Part shown: one piece after another, positions 33,405-41,724 of the stretch
Layout of the letters: each line of letters begins with the position of its first letter
Numbering within the stretch: position 1 is the stretch's first letter
Assembly: GCA_013538805.1 (NCBI GenBank)
Contig: JABXGR010000010.1
Location: forward strand, 1 to 56,463
Source of the DNA: Candidatus Nitrosocaldus schleperae
Lineage (GTDB): Archaea; Thermoproteota; Nitrososphaeria; Nitrososphaerales; Nitrosocaldaceae
Length of the DNA stretch: 56,463 nt
Direction: 5' to 3'
Position numbers and translations under genes: made by a program
The notes under the pieces: model-generated
What the model was told of the DNA's origin: nothing
The model's input: the letters and a program-made list of their open reading frames with translations, nothing else
Databases searched by the model: none

Positions 33405-33902
33405 TCATGTATAGATGCCTAACCTACTGCAGTCATTATTCCCATCATGCCTTACCATGTTTAACATCTCCATCCTAATCAACTCCATGCTGCTTCTTGC
33501 TATATCTCTCATATATAATGTGTAGAGCTTCTGCTGTAGTTGGAATAATGCTATGAACATCTCCCCGTATGTTGGCTTATACTCATTGAATGCTCTATAG
33601 AGTGCATGATCTAACATATTGAAGAGTTCCTGCACTTTGGTGGCACTTGGTAGTGCATCTTTGCTTGTGTTTGGATAATGCCTTTCATCTCTCTTATTAA
33701 CATCTATACCCTCTCCATCTGATCCATGCTCATATTCATAACCATCCTCTACACCACCATGCCCGTTAACAGCCTGTTTACAACAGTTTTCATCACAACC
33801 ATTGCATATACAGTTATCCTTTTTACATCCTACCATTGAATATAGTATGTTGATGATGATAATTAAGAATAATATAGGATAGAATAGCATTATATTTCTC
33901 AT
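33405..33902 (-). CDS. Cys-rich anchored protein of unknown function
   Basis: A 165-residue protein with a hydrophobic N-terminus (MLFYPILFLIIIINILYSM) ending at VGC, which could be a lipobox-like or simple anchor site. A cysteine cluster CKKDNCICNGCDENCC follows at once, then a Gly/Asp/Glu-rich linker and a helical domain (KVQELFNMLDHALYRAFNEY, then FIALFQLQQKLYTLYMRDIA). The clustered Cys could bind metal or form disulfides outside the membrane. Not recognised; unlike its neighbours it is Asn/Tyr/Met-rich. Confidence 0.5.
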   Translation of the reverse strand: MRNIMLFYPILFLIIIINILYSMVGCKKDNCICNGCDENCCKQAVNGHGGVEDGYEYEHGSDGEGIDVNKRDERHYPNTSKDALPSATKVQELFNMLDHALYRAFNEYKPTYGEMFIALFQLQQKLYTLYMRDIARSSMELIRMEMLNMVRHDGNNDCSRLGIYT

Positions 33903-34222
33903 TACTGCCTTATTCTATAATTATTGTGATAGCTCTAGGATAGTATTGTAAGGATTACATAATAGTTGGTGGATACCCTGTAGTATGCTAACCACATATA
34001 CACAATACTGATGCAATGCTGAACCTATGCAAGTACCATTGGTTGCTCTCTACTCAACACATGCTCCTTCCCTCCCTCTACTCTAGTTGTCATAAATAAA
34101 CATTGTAGGTATATTCCGATCCTTCCTTCTTCCTACATTTCTTACAATACATGTCCTTGCCTTACCTTACAATGCTTCTTTTTATCCATTAGCATATCCA
34201 TCTATCCATAATCTACCTATTA
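33903..34222. other. Gene-poor spacer
   Basis: No gene of useful length. On the minus strand 34090-34152 reads a 20-residue peptide beginning MYCKKCRKKEG, which could be a remnant of a zinc-ribbon protein. The rest is AT-rich with many stops in all frames. Confidence 0.4.
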
Positions 34223-34438
34223 TCAGCTTTGTTTGTCATCATGAACGTTAATATCAATAACCAACTTATCTAGATATGCTAATTCATCTATGGCATCTGG
34301 ACTAACATTAGTGTATGATCTAACCATTCTTCTTATATCATGTTTGAGTATAGCAATTCTTATCTCCAATGGCGAGTATCTTGTATCATACATCTTCATC
34401 TTAGCCATGTTCATCACCATTACCATCATCATAATCAA
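34223..34438 (-). CDS. Small helical protein of unknown function
   Basis: Up to 71 residues, but the first ten are a Met/Val run from an ATG-rich stretch; the more likely start is ATG 34408, preceded by GGTGAT, giving 61 residues (MAKMKMYDTRYSPLEIRIA...). The sequence is helical and charged, ending VIDINVHDDKQS. It follows the gene at 34442-34681 after three bases, so the two are probably cotranscribed. No family recognised. Confidence 0.45.
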   Translation of the reverse strand: MIMMMVMVMNMAKMKMYDTRYSPLEIRIAILKHDIRRMVRSYTNVSPDAIDELAYLDKLVIDINVHDDKQS

Positions 34439-34441
34439 TAC

Positions 34442-34681
34442 TCATCTATCTATCCCATTATAGAATCTGTTACATTCAATTATCCTGTTACGTATATCAG
34501 AGGATAGGTATGAAACCCATGAGTAAGCATCATCTATAAGCATGCGAGTATTTGGGTCTGATGATCTAGCAAGGTATCTCAGTATTGATTGGAGATGGAG
34601 CAATGCATTACTCCATCTAATCAGTTGTGATTCTGGTATTGTTGCTATATGCTCCTTCATACATATTAATTCTACAACCAT
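34442..34681 (-). CDS. Small helical protein of unknown function
   Basis: A 79-residue protein made of two or three amphipathic helices (WSNALLHLQSILRYLARSSD; IDDAYSWVSYLSSDIRNRII). ATG 34681. It forms a pair with the downstream gene at 34223. The composition is consistent with a real protein, but I recognise no family, and the surroundings are gene-poor. Confidence 0.45.
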   Translation of the reverse strand: MVVELICMKEHIATIPESQLIRWSNALLHLQSILRYLARSSDPNTRMLIDDAYSWVSYLSSDIRNRIIECNRFYNGIDR

Positions 34682-34765
34682 CCATAATTATTGTATTGTA
34701 GGTTGATCATGATCATGACTAGAATAATGTAGATGAGAAATAAAATGGTCATTGCAACATCATCA

Positions 34766-34951
34766 TTATATCTTCATCCTTCTCAACATCCATGCAGCTG
34801 CCTTCTTCTTCCTTACAAACTCTCTTGCTCTTCTGCTATTGTATTCTACTGCAGATATCTTTGCATCAAACTCGCTTCTATTGGCTTGAATGTACATGTA
34901 AGCCTCAAAGAATGGGTTACCATTAATGCTTGTGAACTTGATACTCTTCAT
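34766..34951 (-). CDS. 61-residue basic protein
   Basis: MKSIKFTSINGNPFFEAYMY, then a helical basic tail (RRAREFVRKKKAAAWMLRRM). The strongly basic C-terminus suggests nucleic-acid or ribosome contact. ATG 34951, with a CTAATAACTC box about 26 bases upstream on the minus strand. The opposite-strand open frame here is Cys/Leu/Ser-rich and looks like a shadow. Confidence 0.4.
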   Translation of the reverse strand: MKSIKFTSINGNPFFEAYMYIQANRSEFDAKISAVEYNSRRAREFVRKKKAAAWMLRRMKI

Positions 34952-35407
34952 ATGATTTAATTACTAGAGTAGAGTTATTAGCAGATTCTTTAGTTAATGT
35001 ACTCACTCATCACTATCATTATCCTCCTCTTCCTCTTTCTTCCATTACCTATGATCTTCATAATCATCAGACCTAGCAACTCCTACCATATACAAGTATA
35101 TACTTCTCATATCATGGGTCATTCTACAACTCAATGATATCCATAGCCTTTACAGTTAGCATGCCGATTATCATCTACCCTTATGCTACATCAAGTATGT
35201 TATTTTTAGCCAGAGTCTTACTACTGCTAGTATGCCTTGCTTTATACAGCATTATGCTCTGATAATCATATCATCTTACTCATCTGCATCATCATATACC
35301 TTAGAGCATCAACCACCGCTTAAGGTATAACAACATACCTTTAGAAATGATAATATATTAATTATCCTTGCTCGAATGGTTGATTAATGGCTTGAATAGA
35401 TATAATC
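34952..35407. other. Gene-poor spacer before the guide RNA
   Basis: About 450 bases without a supportable gene. Frames are broken by many stops on both strands. An AT-rich stretch (AATATATTAATTAT, about 35350-35363) could be the promoter of the RNA at 35408, though it is further away than usual. Confidence 0.35.
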
Positions 35408-35474
35408 ATGCGATGATGAGACCTGGGGTAGCAGAGCAGAAGCGATGATGCATATACGATGGTCTCCTGAGCAT
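35408..35474 (+). ncRNA. Candidate C/D-box guide RNA
   Basis: A 67-base element with the order of an archaeal C/D sRNA: terminal stem ATGC, box C ATGATGA (35413-35419), a 12-base guide GACCTGGGGTAG, D'-like CAGA (35432-35435 or 35437-35440), C'-like ATGATGC (35445-35451), a 15-base guide ATATACGATGGTCTC, box D CTGA (35467-35470) and closing stem GCAT, exactly complementary to ATGC. Such RNAs direct ribose 2'-O-methylation of rRNA or tRNA with L7Ae, Nop5 and fibrillarin. Box D' is not canonical, and GAGACC/GGTCTC inside the boxes could pair, so a stand-alone kink-turn is the alternative. Confidence 0.6.
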
Positions 35475-35560
35475 TAATCAACTAGTTGAGATGGTATATA
35501 AAAACAGTATAAATCATAAATAAATTTAATAATAATTAGAATTATTTATCTATAGTATTC

Positions 35561-36568
35561 TTATTCAAATGCCTTCCTTGCAAGCTCAGTACCCTTGACC
35601 ATGACCCTCAACTTCTCTACTGCTATACTCCTGCTCCTTGTCCTAAGTCCACAGTCAGGGTTAACGTATATGTTCTCAGCACCAAGGATCTTTGCCGCAT
35701 ACACTATCCTATCCCTAATCAGTTCTGGACTCTCTATATCATCAACATGCACATCTACAACGCCTAAGCCTATCTCCTTGCTATAGCCATACTCCTTGAA
35801 CTCTTTGAGTACTTTATAGCCTCTCCTTGAATCATCATCTAGCCCAAGGTTCCACGTATCCCTGTTTGCAAACTCTAATGCGAACTGTTGAGCATTTATA
35901 TCCATTGCATATGGTATCAATGCTCTATACTCATTCCCACTATAGCATATATGCACTATGAACTTTGCATCTATACCATTTGTGCATTCATTTATTGCAT
36001 CAACAGCAATCCTCATCTCTGATGGATGTGTAGTCATAGCAGGCTCATCTATCTGGATGATCCTTGCACCATGCTTAACAAGGTCCTGTATAAGTGGTCT
36101 GATGATCTCCCTTGCTATATCCATGACAAACTCCTCCTTGCTGTTGTAGAACTCGTTATATGACCAATCAGCAAGTGTGTATGGTCCAGTTATTGGTATC
36201 TTGACATCCTTCCTTGCATTTGCCTTGACGAAGAGGAACTCGTTGAGATGATAGTTGTCCCTCAACGCTACCTTCGTTACACATCTAGCCTTCTTATAGT
36301 ACTTGTTATCAAAACTTCTTACTTCCCCAGCAAATATGAAGCCCTTGACATATCTTATAGGATACTCATACATCTCCACCCTCCTAACCTCTCCATCATA
36401 AACTATATCAAGCCCTATATCCTCCAGCAGCCTTATGTTTATGTAGGCAGCATCGTTCCTTGCCCTCTCTTTATCCTCCTCACTTACCCTGTTATGCTTA
36501 ACATAGTCAAGTAGCCATGCTGGCTTCTTGAGTGAGCCTATCTCTTGGCATGGGAATAACATTGGCAT
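35561..36568 (-). CDS. metE: Methionine synthase, cobalamin-independent type (zinc-site protein)
   Basis: Transfers a methyl group to homocysteine. It has 335 residues, equal to the C-terminal catalytic barrel of bacterial MetE, the archaeal short form. The zinc ligands are visible: H206 and C208 in KFIVHICYSG, and C306 in YVNPDCGLRTRS. IPITGPYTLADWSYNEFY near 132 and IIQIDEPAMTTHPSEM near 175 bind substrate. In archaea the methyl donor may be a corrinoid protein or a folate/pterin. It works with the MTHFR and second MetE-like gene at 38-40 kb and with ahcY. The start is ATG 36568; ATG 36562 is an alternative. Confidence 0.93.
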   Translation of the reverse strand: MPMLFPCQEIGSLKKPAWLLDYVKHNRVSEEDKERARNDAAYINIRLLEDIGLDIVYDGEVRRVEMYEYPIRYVKGFIFAGEVRSFDNKYYKKARCVTKVALRDNYHLNEFLFVKANARKDVKIPITGPYTLADWSYNEFYNSKEEFVMDIAREIIRPLIQDLVKHGARIIQIDEPAMTTHPSEMRIAVDAINECTNGIDAKFIVHICYSGNEYRALIPYAMDINAQQFALEFANRDTWNLGLDDDSRRGYKVLKEFKEYGYSKEIGLGVVDVHVDDIESPELIRDRIVYAAKILGAENIYVNPDCGLRTRSRSIAVEKLRVMVKGTELARKAFE

Positions 36569-36653
36569 GGATGCTTCTCTGGCATGCTAGAAAATAAACT
36601 TATTGCTATAATGTGTATGCTATAACTATTTCAACCTCCTCTTCCTACTATGC

Positions 36654-38006
36654 ATGATGATACTATTTAGAAGAAAGAAGGGGGATTCCAAAGGAGATGA
36701 AGTCAAAGAGGATGAGGAGGTTAGATCTCAACCTAGATCTCAACCCAAGCATCAGTCCTATGTGGAGGTAAACCTCGAAGGGTTAATCGCTATGCTCGAT
36801 AAGCTGGGTATGGAAGGTGATGATGATGGTAGCAAGAGCAGGGATAATGCCTATGCCTATGCTGGTGTTAGAGAGGCTGCAAAGATAGCAAGTAGGTTTA
36901 ACCAGCATATAGACTCATTGAAGGGTGTATCTGAGGGGTTGAAGAGAAGAGCAATAAGGGGCGAACTTACCCCACAACTCAAAGGCATAGTAGAGAGGGC
37001 AAGGGATACTGTGGTATCAGTTATAGTTGAGGTTAGCAAACCATTGCCTGAGCCAAAGGGCATGAGCGACATAACGCTTATTCAGGATAAGGCTAGAAGG
37101 GTACTGAACAGGATAGGTGATGTCTCAGGCTCCCATAGGAGGATACTGTACGAGTTCTTCCCTGCTGAGGCTAGAGCATTGAAGGATATACTCATGGCAA
37201 TGAAGAGGGATGCTGATGCACTGGATGGTATTGCAAGGAGTGTAGATGAACATGCATCATCATACTCTAAGTGCAGGGATAGAATTGCAAGGCTTGTGCA
37301 GATGGAGCAGGAGATGAAGACCTTCTATGCAAAGATGAAGGAGATGAGGGATTCATTTGCTACCCTTGAGCAGGAGAGGGCAGAGGTTGAGAGGATGAGA
37401 GAAGTTATACTCAACACAAATGAGTACATAGAAGTTGATAGGATGCTCTCCAACGTAAGGATGGAGTATGATAGGCTCCTAGCAGAGATAGCAAGGGACT
37501 TCTCTAGGCTAAATAAGGCTATAAGCAAGTATGAATATGAGGTAGGGTTTGAAAGGGATGAGTACGCTATACTCAAGGCTGTTATTGATGAGCCATCAAG
37601 GTTGAAGGATGTTGAAGCAGATGTGATAAGGGATATGCTTGGAAGGTTGAGCGATATTATAGCATCTGGAAGACTGTATTTGAAGAACCCTGAGAAGGAT
37701 ATAGAGAATGTGCATACACTAATAGATAGGCTTGAGCACTACATAGGCAAGTGTAGGGAGTATGAAGGTATGCTCAAGATATACATGGAGAAGATCACTC
37801 CATATCAAGATAGGCTTAAGGTTATCGATGCTGATCTGGAGCGTATAAAGAGGGAGATGGATAGGGTGAGAGGCATGCTTGAGGAGTATGCTAAGAGGGC
37901 TTCTTCCCTCAAATCGGCCATGGATGAAGAGATCAAACAACTTACTAGCGATATATACAGGATATATGGATTAAATGTTAGGATAAGATTAGATTACCTG
38001 GATTAA
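36654..38006 (+). CDS. Long coiled-coil protein (SbcC-annotated type)
   Basis: A 450-residue, highly charged protein, almost entirely helical with long coiled coils (about 195-280 and 370-435; for example KMKEMRDSFATLEQERAEVE). A basic N-terminus (FRRKKGDSKGD) is followed by a Pro/Gln-rich linker. There is no Walker motif, so although such thaumarchaeal proteins are sometimes labelled SbcC-like they cannot be ATPases by themselves. A role in chromosome or membrane scaffolding is inference. It is convergent with the MetE-like gene at 38023 (16-base gap) and lies between the two methionine-synthase genes. Confidence 0.8.
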   Translation: MMILFRRKKGDSKGDEVKEDEEVRSQPRSQPKHQSYVEVNLEGLIAMLDKLGMEGDDDGSKSRDNAYAYAGVREAAKIASRFNQHIDSLKGVSEGLKRRAIRGELTPQLKGIVERARDTVVSVIVEVSKPLPEPKGMSDITLIQDKARRVLNRIGDVSGSHRRILYEFFPAEARALKDILMAMKRDADALDGIARSVDEHASSYSKCRDRIARLVQMEQEMKTFYAKMKEMRDSFATLEQERAEVERMREVILNTNEYIEVDRMLSNVRMEYDRLLAEIARDFSRLNKAISKYEYEVGFERDEYAILKAVIDEPSRLKDVEADVIRDMLGRLSDIIASGRLYLKNPEKDIENVHTLIDRLEHYIGKCREYEGMLKIYMEKITPYQDRLKVIDADLERIKREMDRVRGMLEEYAKRASSLKSAMDEEIKQLTSDIYRIYGLNVRIRLDYLD

Positions 38007-38022
38007 CTTAACCATCGCTTAA

Positions 38023-39051
38023 TTATAGAATTAGACCATCCTGTTTTGCATTCAATAACTTGGTTATATTACCTAGCACACTAACCTTCTTGACAGCAAA
38101 CTTGTAAGGCAGGTACTCAAGGCTGTTACTTGTAGTAAGTATTATATGCTTAGCATCCAACCTCTCAAACATAAAGTTCAGTGCACTTGCCATGCTCTTA
38201 ACCTCTTCCATCTTTGTGTTCATTGCATCAACTATACCTATAACCATATCCTTATCGATGCTGTAGTCGATCAGGGATAATAGTTTGGTGCTAGATGTAT
38301 CTATACCTAGTCCATCAACCTTTATATCTAGTAGTTCATCAAATATACCTGCTATATTACCAAAGTAGAAGTAGAGGTACACCTTGCTACTAACACCCTT
38401 CTTGACCCTGGCCATGGCATCCTTTATAAGTTCAAGTTTATCCTTAGCCTTATCTACCTCATATGCTATAGATGGTGCATTAAACTGTATTATCTCAACC
38501 CCTTCCTTAGCAAGTGTCTTTGCCTCAGCATTGAGCATATCTGCTACAGCAAATAGGTAATCCTCATAACTCTTGTAGTACCTATTCTCATTCAGCATGG
38601 TGAATGTGTATGGGTCTGGAAGTGATGCAACCTTCCTATCCCCCTTAATAAGATCTAGGGCAAGCATAGACTTTGCTATGCTACCGTAACCATCAAGTGC
38701 ATCATGAACTATCAACCTTCTGTAGAATGTGTTGGTCTCAAAGAACCTGTTCAATGGTCCAAGTGATATACCCTTAACCTTTGCAAATGGCCTGAATATA
38801 TCATCCCAGTCTATCATTGGGTCTGCTATGTAGGTTAACCCAGCACGCCTCTGTGTATTAATCCAGGACTGCTTGCCCTTCCTGAACACCTCTGCTAGGT
38901 TTGGGTGATTCTTCCTTGTTGCTGTAACTAGTAGTTGTGATCTAGGATATATGCCTACAGCATAGCTCTCTATCCTCCCATCTAAGGGGGTTCTTCTTTT
39001 ACCTTTACCTCCACCTTTAACCATACCATCCTTCACCAAAGGTTCATACAT
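38023..39051 (-). CDS. MetE-like protein lacking the zinc ligands
   Basis: A 342-residue MetE-superfamily barrel. The N-terminal ITGPYT-like block reads LPDPYTFTMLNENRYYKSYE, IQFNAPSIAYEVDKAK stands where IQIDEPA stands in true MetE, and VYLYFYFGNIAGI replaces the zinc-binding VHxCYG. All catalytic ligands are therefore lost. It resembles the N-terminal half of full-length MetE and probably forms the folate-binding or structural partner of the zinc protein at 35561. It follows the MTHFR gene after 30 bases in one operon. The first 25 residues are Lys/Gly-rich. Confidence 0.82.
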   Translation of the reverse strand: MYEPLVKDGMVKGGGKGKRRTPLDGRIESYAVGIYPRSQLLVTATRKNHPNLAEVFRKGKQSWINTQRRAGLTYIADPMIDWDDIFRPFAKVKGISLGPLNRFFETNTFYRRLIVHDALDGYGSIAKSMLALDLIKGDRKVASLPDPYTFTMLNENRYYKSYEDYLFAVADMLNAEAKTLAKEGVEIIQFNAPSIAYEVDKAKDKLELIKDAMARVKKGVSSKVYLYFYFGNIAGIFDELLDIKVDGLGIDTSSTKLLSLIDYSIDKDMVIGIVDAMNTKMEEVKSMASALNFMFERLDAKHIILTTSNSLEYLPYKFAVKKVSVLGNITKLLNAKQDGLIL

Positions 39052-39081
39052 CTTTGGAGTAGAGTGTGATCTCCTTCTTCA

Positions 39082-39981
39082 TCATCTTATCATCCCATTT
39101 TTACCCTCTTCCCCTTTGTACTCTACTCCTACGGTATTGCTTCCCCTTTGCATGGTGCCTTTCTTGTATACTTTTCCATACATCAACCTTTTAAGTGTAT
39201 CTATACCATCATTAAAACTATTTGGTGATGTTATCATAACCTCCCCACATAGCCTGTATGCTTCAAGCACAAACGATTCTAGATCATGCTCATATCTACT
39301 CCAATCAAGGTTTATGCTTTCTGCGCTTGCCCTGTTCTTTGGAGATGGTACCATTATACATGGCACTATACACATATTATTAGCCTTTACCTTATCTGCA
39401 AGCAATACTAAAGGCTCAAGCGAAGAGATGCTCTGCGTTATCAGACCATGAGGCTCTGCACTGATCTTCCTGTTCAACTCATCCTCGCTGTAGTTCTCAG
39501 CATCTATCGAGAGATAGAGCCTTATATGCTTGGAGAAGCCATGCTCGTTCATGAATCTAACAACGCTACTAGGCTTCAATGCAGAGTCTATGCTTGAATG
39601 CTTTGGTTCATCACCCTTGATAACAAGCAATCCATCTATGCCAGCAAGGATAGCATCTGTAACAAGTTGGAGGATAGCATTAGTATTCCTATCCCTAACC
39701 CTTATGCTACACCTTGTCCTCAACTTATGCTTGTGCACTATCTCTCTTCCTATGCTTATACTTGAGAGTCTTGGGATACCAAGTACTGAATCTGTAACAT
39801 GGATCATGTATGCTAAGCCAGAGAGTGCTCTTACCCTAGAGTAGAACCTTGCAAGGTCACTATTCAACGATTGGAGATCGAACCTCTCTATCTGGGATGT
39901 ATTGGGATAGTTACAATTGCTATGGCTATTGCTAGTCATTATCCTTGGTGGGTTCATCTCGTATGTTATCTTCATCCTCAT
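39082..39981 (-). CDS. metF: Methylenetetrahydrofolate (or pterin) reductase
   Basis: An FAD-dependent TIM-barrel reductase making the methyl donor for methionine synthesis. Family blocks: MKITYEMNPPRI at the start, RALSGLAYMIHVTDSVLGIP (carrier-binding), GIDGLLVIKGDEPKH (the LRGDxP block), KISAEPHGLITQSI (the Gln block), and CIVPCIMVPSPKNR. The frame is open to 40014, but that Met lies in the TATATAG box (about 40013-40019); ATG 39981 or 39975 downstream fits both the promoter and the family. The C-terminus (GVEYKGEEGKNGMIR) extends beyond the barrel. First gene of an operon with the zinc-free MetE-like gene. Confidence 0.87.
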   Translation of the reverse strand: MRMKITYEMNPPRIMTSNSHSNCNYPNTSQIERFDLQSLNSDLARFYSRVRALSGLAYMIHVTDSVLGIPRLSSISIGREIVHKHKLRTRCSIRVRDRNTNAILQLVTDAILAGIDGLLVIKGDEPKHSSIDSALKPSSVVRFMNEHGFSKHIRLYLSIDAENYSEDELNRKISAEPHGLITQSISSLEPLVLLADKVKANNMCIVPCIMVPSPKNRASAESINLDWSRYEHDLESFVLEAYRLCGEVMITSPNSFNDGIDTLKRLMYGKVYKKGTMQRGSNTVGVEYKGEEGKNGMIR

Positions 39982-40253
39982 CCTTATGATGCAACCAATG
40001 GCTAATGCATCCAACTATATAATGCTTAGTGCACCCACAGATAGGGCAACGCCTTGTTACTCTTTGCATGTAATAGGTTATATATCAACGCTTATTAGTT
40101 TTAACAACCTAGAGGGTAATAGAGAGTACAAGTGGTATATTAAAATTAAGGTTGTAAATGTCTATCAATCTTCTACTGCATCCTATACTATAGGCTAGAA
40201 TGCAAACAAGCCTTCATGCATGGACCAGCAATACCATGCATTACTATATGTAC

Positions 40254-40376
40254 TCAACCATGGTTGATTACACTACACTGTAGTGCTTGTAGCATCTCAA
40301 TGAACCCTTGCATATTACCATTAACAGTAACTTTTGCAACATCTCTGCTGCATTGTACAATGTTAACATACATCAT
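40254..40376 (-). CDS. Possible 40-residue peptide
   Basis: Read on the minus strand from ATG 40376: MMYVNIVQCSRDVAKVTVNG, then NMQGFIEMLQALQCSVINHG. Codon choice resembles that of real genes here (GTT GCA AAA GTT ACT GTT AAT GGT), but there is no clear promoter and no recognised family. It may be the tail of a decayed gene. Confidence 0.25.
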   Translation of the reverse strand: MMYVNIVQCSRDVAKVTVNGNMQGFIEMLQALQCSVINHG

Positions 40377-40778
40377 CGATTGTAGTAAACGCCTGCTGCA
40401 TACAGGAGCATGACCTTAGCATGGTAACTGCTACTACTATCGTGAAGCCTGTTACTGCAAGTTGATCGTTAAAATTAATAAATATTATATGGTAAAACGT
40501 GTAACATAGATCATAAATCAATCATATCGTTGCTAGTCCTTATAATATTTATCGTATATTATTCAGATAAACTATTAATTATTACGCAAGATAACATAAG
40601 TAGAGAAGATGGATTACTAAGAGAATCTCTATTGTTAGTATTAATGCAAGATATTGTATGAGCAGAGCGTTAGAGATTAAAAGAATGTTCATGGATAAGC
40701 AGGCATTATAATTTGTTAATTAATCTCTTATTATAGATTAAGGTGAAAGACTTCAGACAAAATGGAATAAAAACTTTT

Positions 40779-40803
40779 ATTAACGAATTTATATATATTA
40801 ACG
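40779..40803. repeat. Direct repeat ATTAACG upstream of the island operon
   Basis: ATTAACG occurs at 40779-40785 and 40797-40803, 18 bases apart, immediately upstream of the TTTAAATATT box (40810-40819) that serves ATG 40841. The spacing of nearly two helical turns suits a dimeric regulator on one face of the DNA. Confidence 0.35.
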
Positions 40804-40840
40804 TTATAGTTTAAATATTTTGACAATTTTGAGAAAAAAT

Positions 40841-41323
40841 ATGAGTATAGTCTCCATATTTGGAGATGAATATACCAAAGATGCCATTATACGATATACA
40901 TCGAGAGCAGGGTATGCTATTAACACCTCTATCCATGAGCGGATAGAAACCTACCCTGGCCGATCCATATCTCCTATGGTTCACCTTGCAAGGAGAGTAC
41001 AGATAGTTCATTCATCATATCCTCTGAGAAATAAACTGCATATGAATACGGATACCATAACTAGGCTCATGAACCTAGGTATTGTGGAAGAGGATGGGGG
41101 AGTTTTAACATTAACAGGAAAGTACATGAAGTATATAGATGAGGTATGCTACAGACTATTAAGCAATGAATACAAGGATGCATATGTTGATGATCCATAC
41201 TCGCTAATGCTTGATAGCAATGCATATGCAATAACCTCCTGGGTAGGTATCATAAGGGAGAGTGAACTTGTTGAGATGCTTAATACTGTTATGAGCATAT
41301 GGGGTGAGATGCTGCTATGGTAG
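40841..41323 (+). CDS. Uncharacterised protein, first gene of the island operon
   Basis: A 160-residue protein I do not recognise. Its middle (KLHMNTDTITRLMNLGIVEE, then DGGVLTLTGKYMKYID) looks like a winged helix: recognition helix, then a strand-turn-strand wing. A regulator or replication/partition accessory is possible. The frame continues upstream to a TTG at 40820, but TTTAAATATT ends 21 bases before ATG 40841, which fits a leaderless start. Its last seven bases overlap the next gene. Confidence 0.6.
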   Translation: MSIVSIFGDEYTKDAIIRYTSRAGYAINTSIHERIETYPGRSISPMVHLARRVQIVHSSYPLRNKLHMNTDTITRLMNLGIVEEDGGVLTLTGKYMKYIDEVCYRLLSNEYKDAYVDDPYSLMLDSNAYAITSWVGIIRESELVEMLNTVMSIWGEMLLW

Positions 41324-41541
41324 CATTCATGCATGCACTAAATGAGGATCTAAGGATACAGATAGCATACATACTAGGTGTATTGGTAGGCAAGGGCTTG
41401 GATGATCCAAAGGCTATATGCATGCTCTTACAGGAGTGGGTAAGGATAAATGAGCCAGAGGTTGAAGAGAAGGATATAACTGCAACAATAGCAGAGATAG
41501 TGCAGGTAGTGAAGAGGATAGAATGCTGGAGGTACTGCTAG
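41317..41541 (+). CDS. 74-residue helical protein
   Basis: MVAFMHALNEDLRIQIAYIL, then GKGLDDPKAICMLLQEWVRI and ITATIAEIVQVVKRIECWRY. Entirely helical and acidic, with no known family. It overlaps the preceding gene by seven bases and is followed after 13 bases by a zinc-ribbon gene, so it is an internal member of the operon. Confidence 0.55.
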   Translation: MVAFMHALNEDLRIQIAYILGVLVGKGLDDPKAICMLLQEWVRINEPEVEEKDITATIAEIVQVVKRIECWRYC

Positions 41542-41554
41542 GAGGTGCAGAAAC

Positions 41555-41722
41555 ATGGTAAATAATATTAACGTTCCCCATATTAGGAGATGTAAATCAT
41601 GTTCTTGCATAAGAGAGATCTATGCCAGTGATTTATGCAAAAGATGTTACTATAGATTCTATATGCGCTGGTGGAGGACAAAAAACAAGAAAGTTCCCAT
41701 AACTAAGGAGGATGAAGTATAA
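41555..41722 (+). CDS. 55-residue zinc-ribbon protein
   Basis: A short gene with a strong Shine-Dalgarno site (GGAGGTG at 41541-41547) before ATG 41555. The product has RRCKSCSCIREIYASDLCKR and then CYYRFYMRWWR, two CxxC pairs giving a zinc ribbon followed by an aromatic and basic tail, as in small transcription- or DNA-binding ribbons of archaeal plasmids and viruses. It ends two bases before the helix-turn-helix gene. Confidence 0.65.
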   Translation: MVNNINVPHIRRCKSCSCIREIYASDLCKRCYYRFYMRWWRTKNKKVPITKEDEV

Positions 41723-41724
41723 GC

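Larger units (their letters stand above)
40015..40840. other. AT-rich non-coding leader of the accessory island
   Basis: About 800 bases with only one weak short frame (40254-40376, minus). From about 40465 the sequence becomes extremely AT-rich and carries direct repeats just before the promoter of the 40841 gene. No origin-recognition box, tRNA or attachment site is evident. Confidence 0.4.

Noticed and set aside
34733-34960. 75-residue plus-strand open frame
   Set aside because: The opposite strand encodes a basic protein with a promoter-like box; the plus frame is Cys/Leu/Ser-rich like other shadows.
40216-40413. 65-residue plus-strand open frame
   Set aside because: No promoter, Cys/His/Thr-rich composition; the minus strand has the better codon use, and even that is weak.
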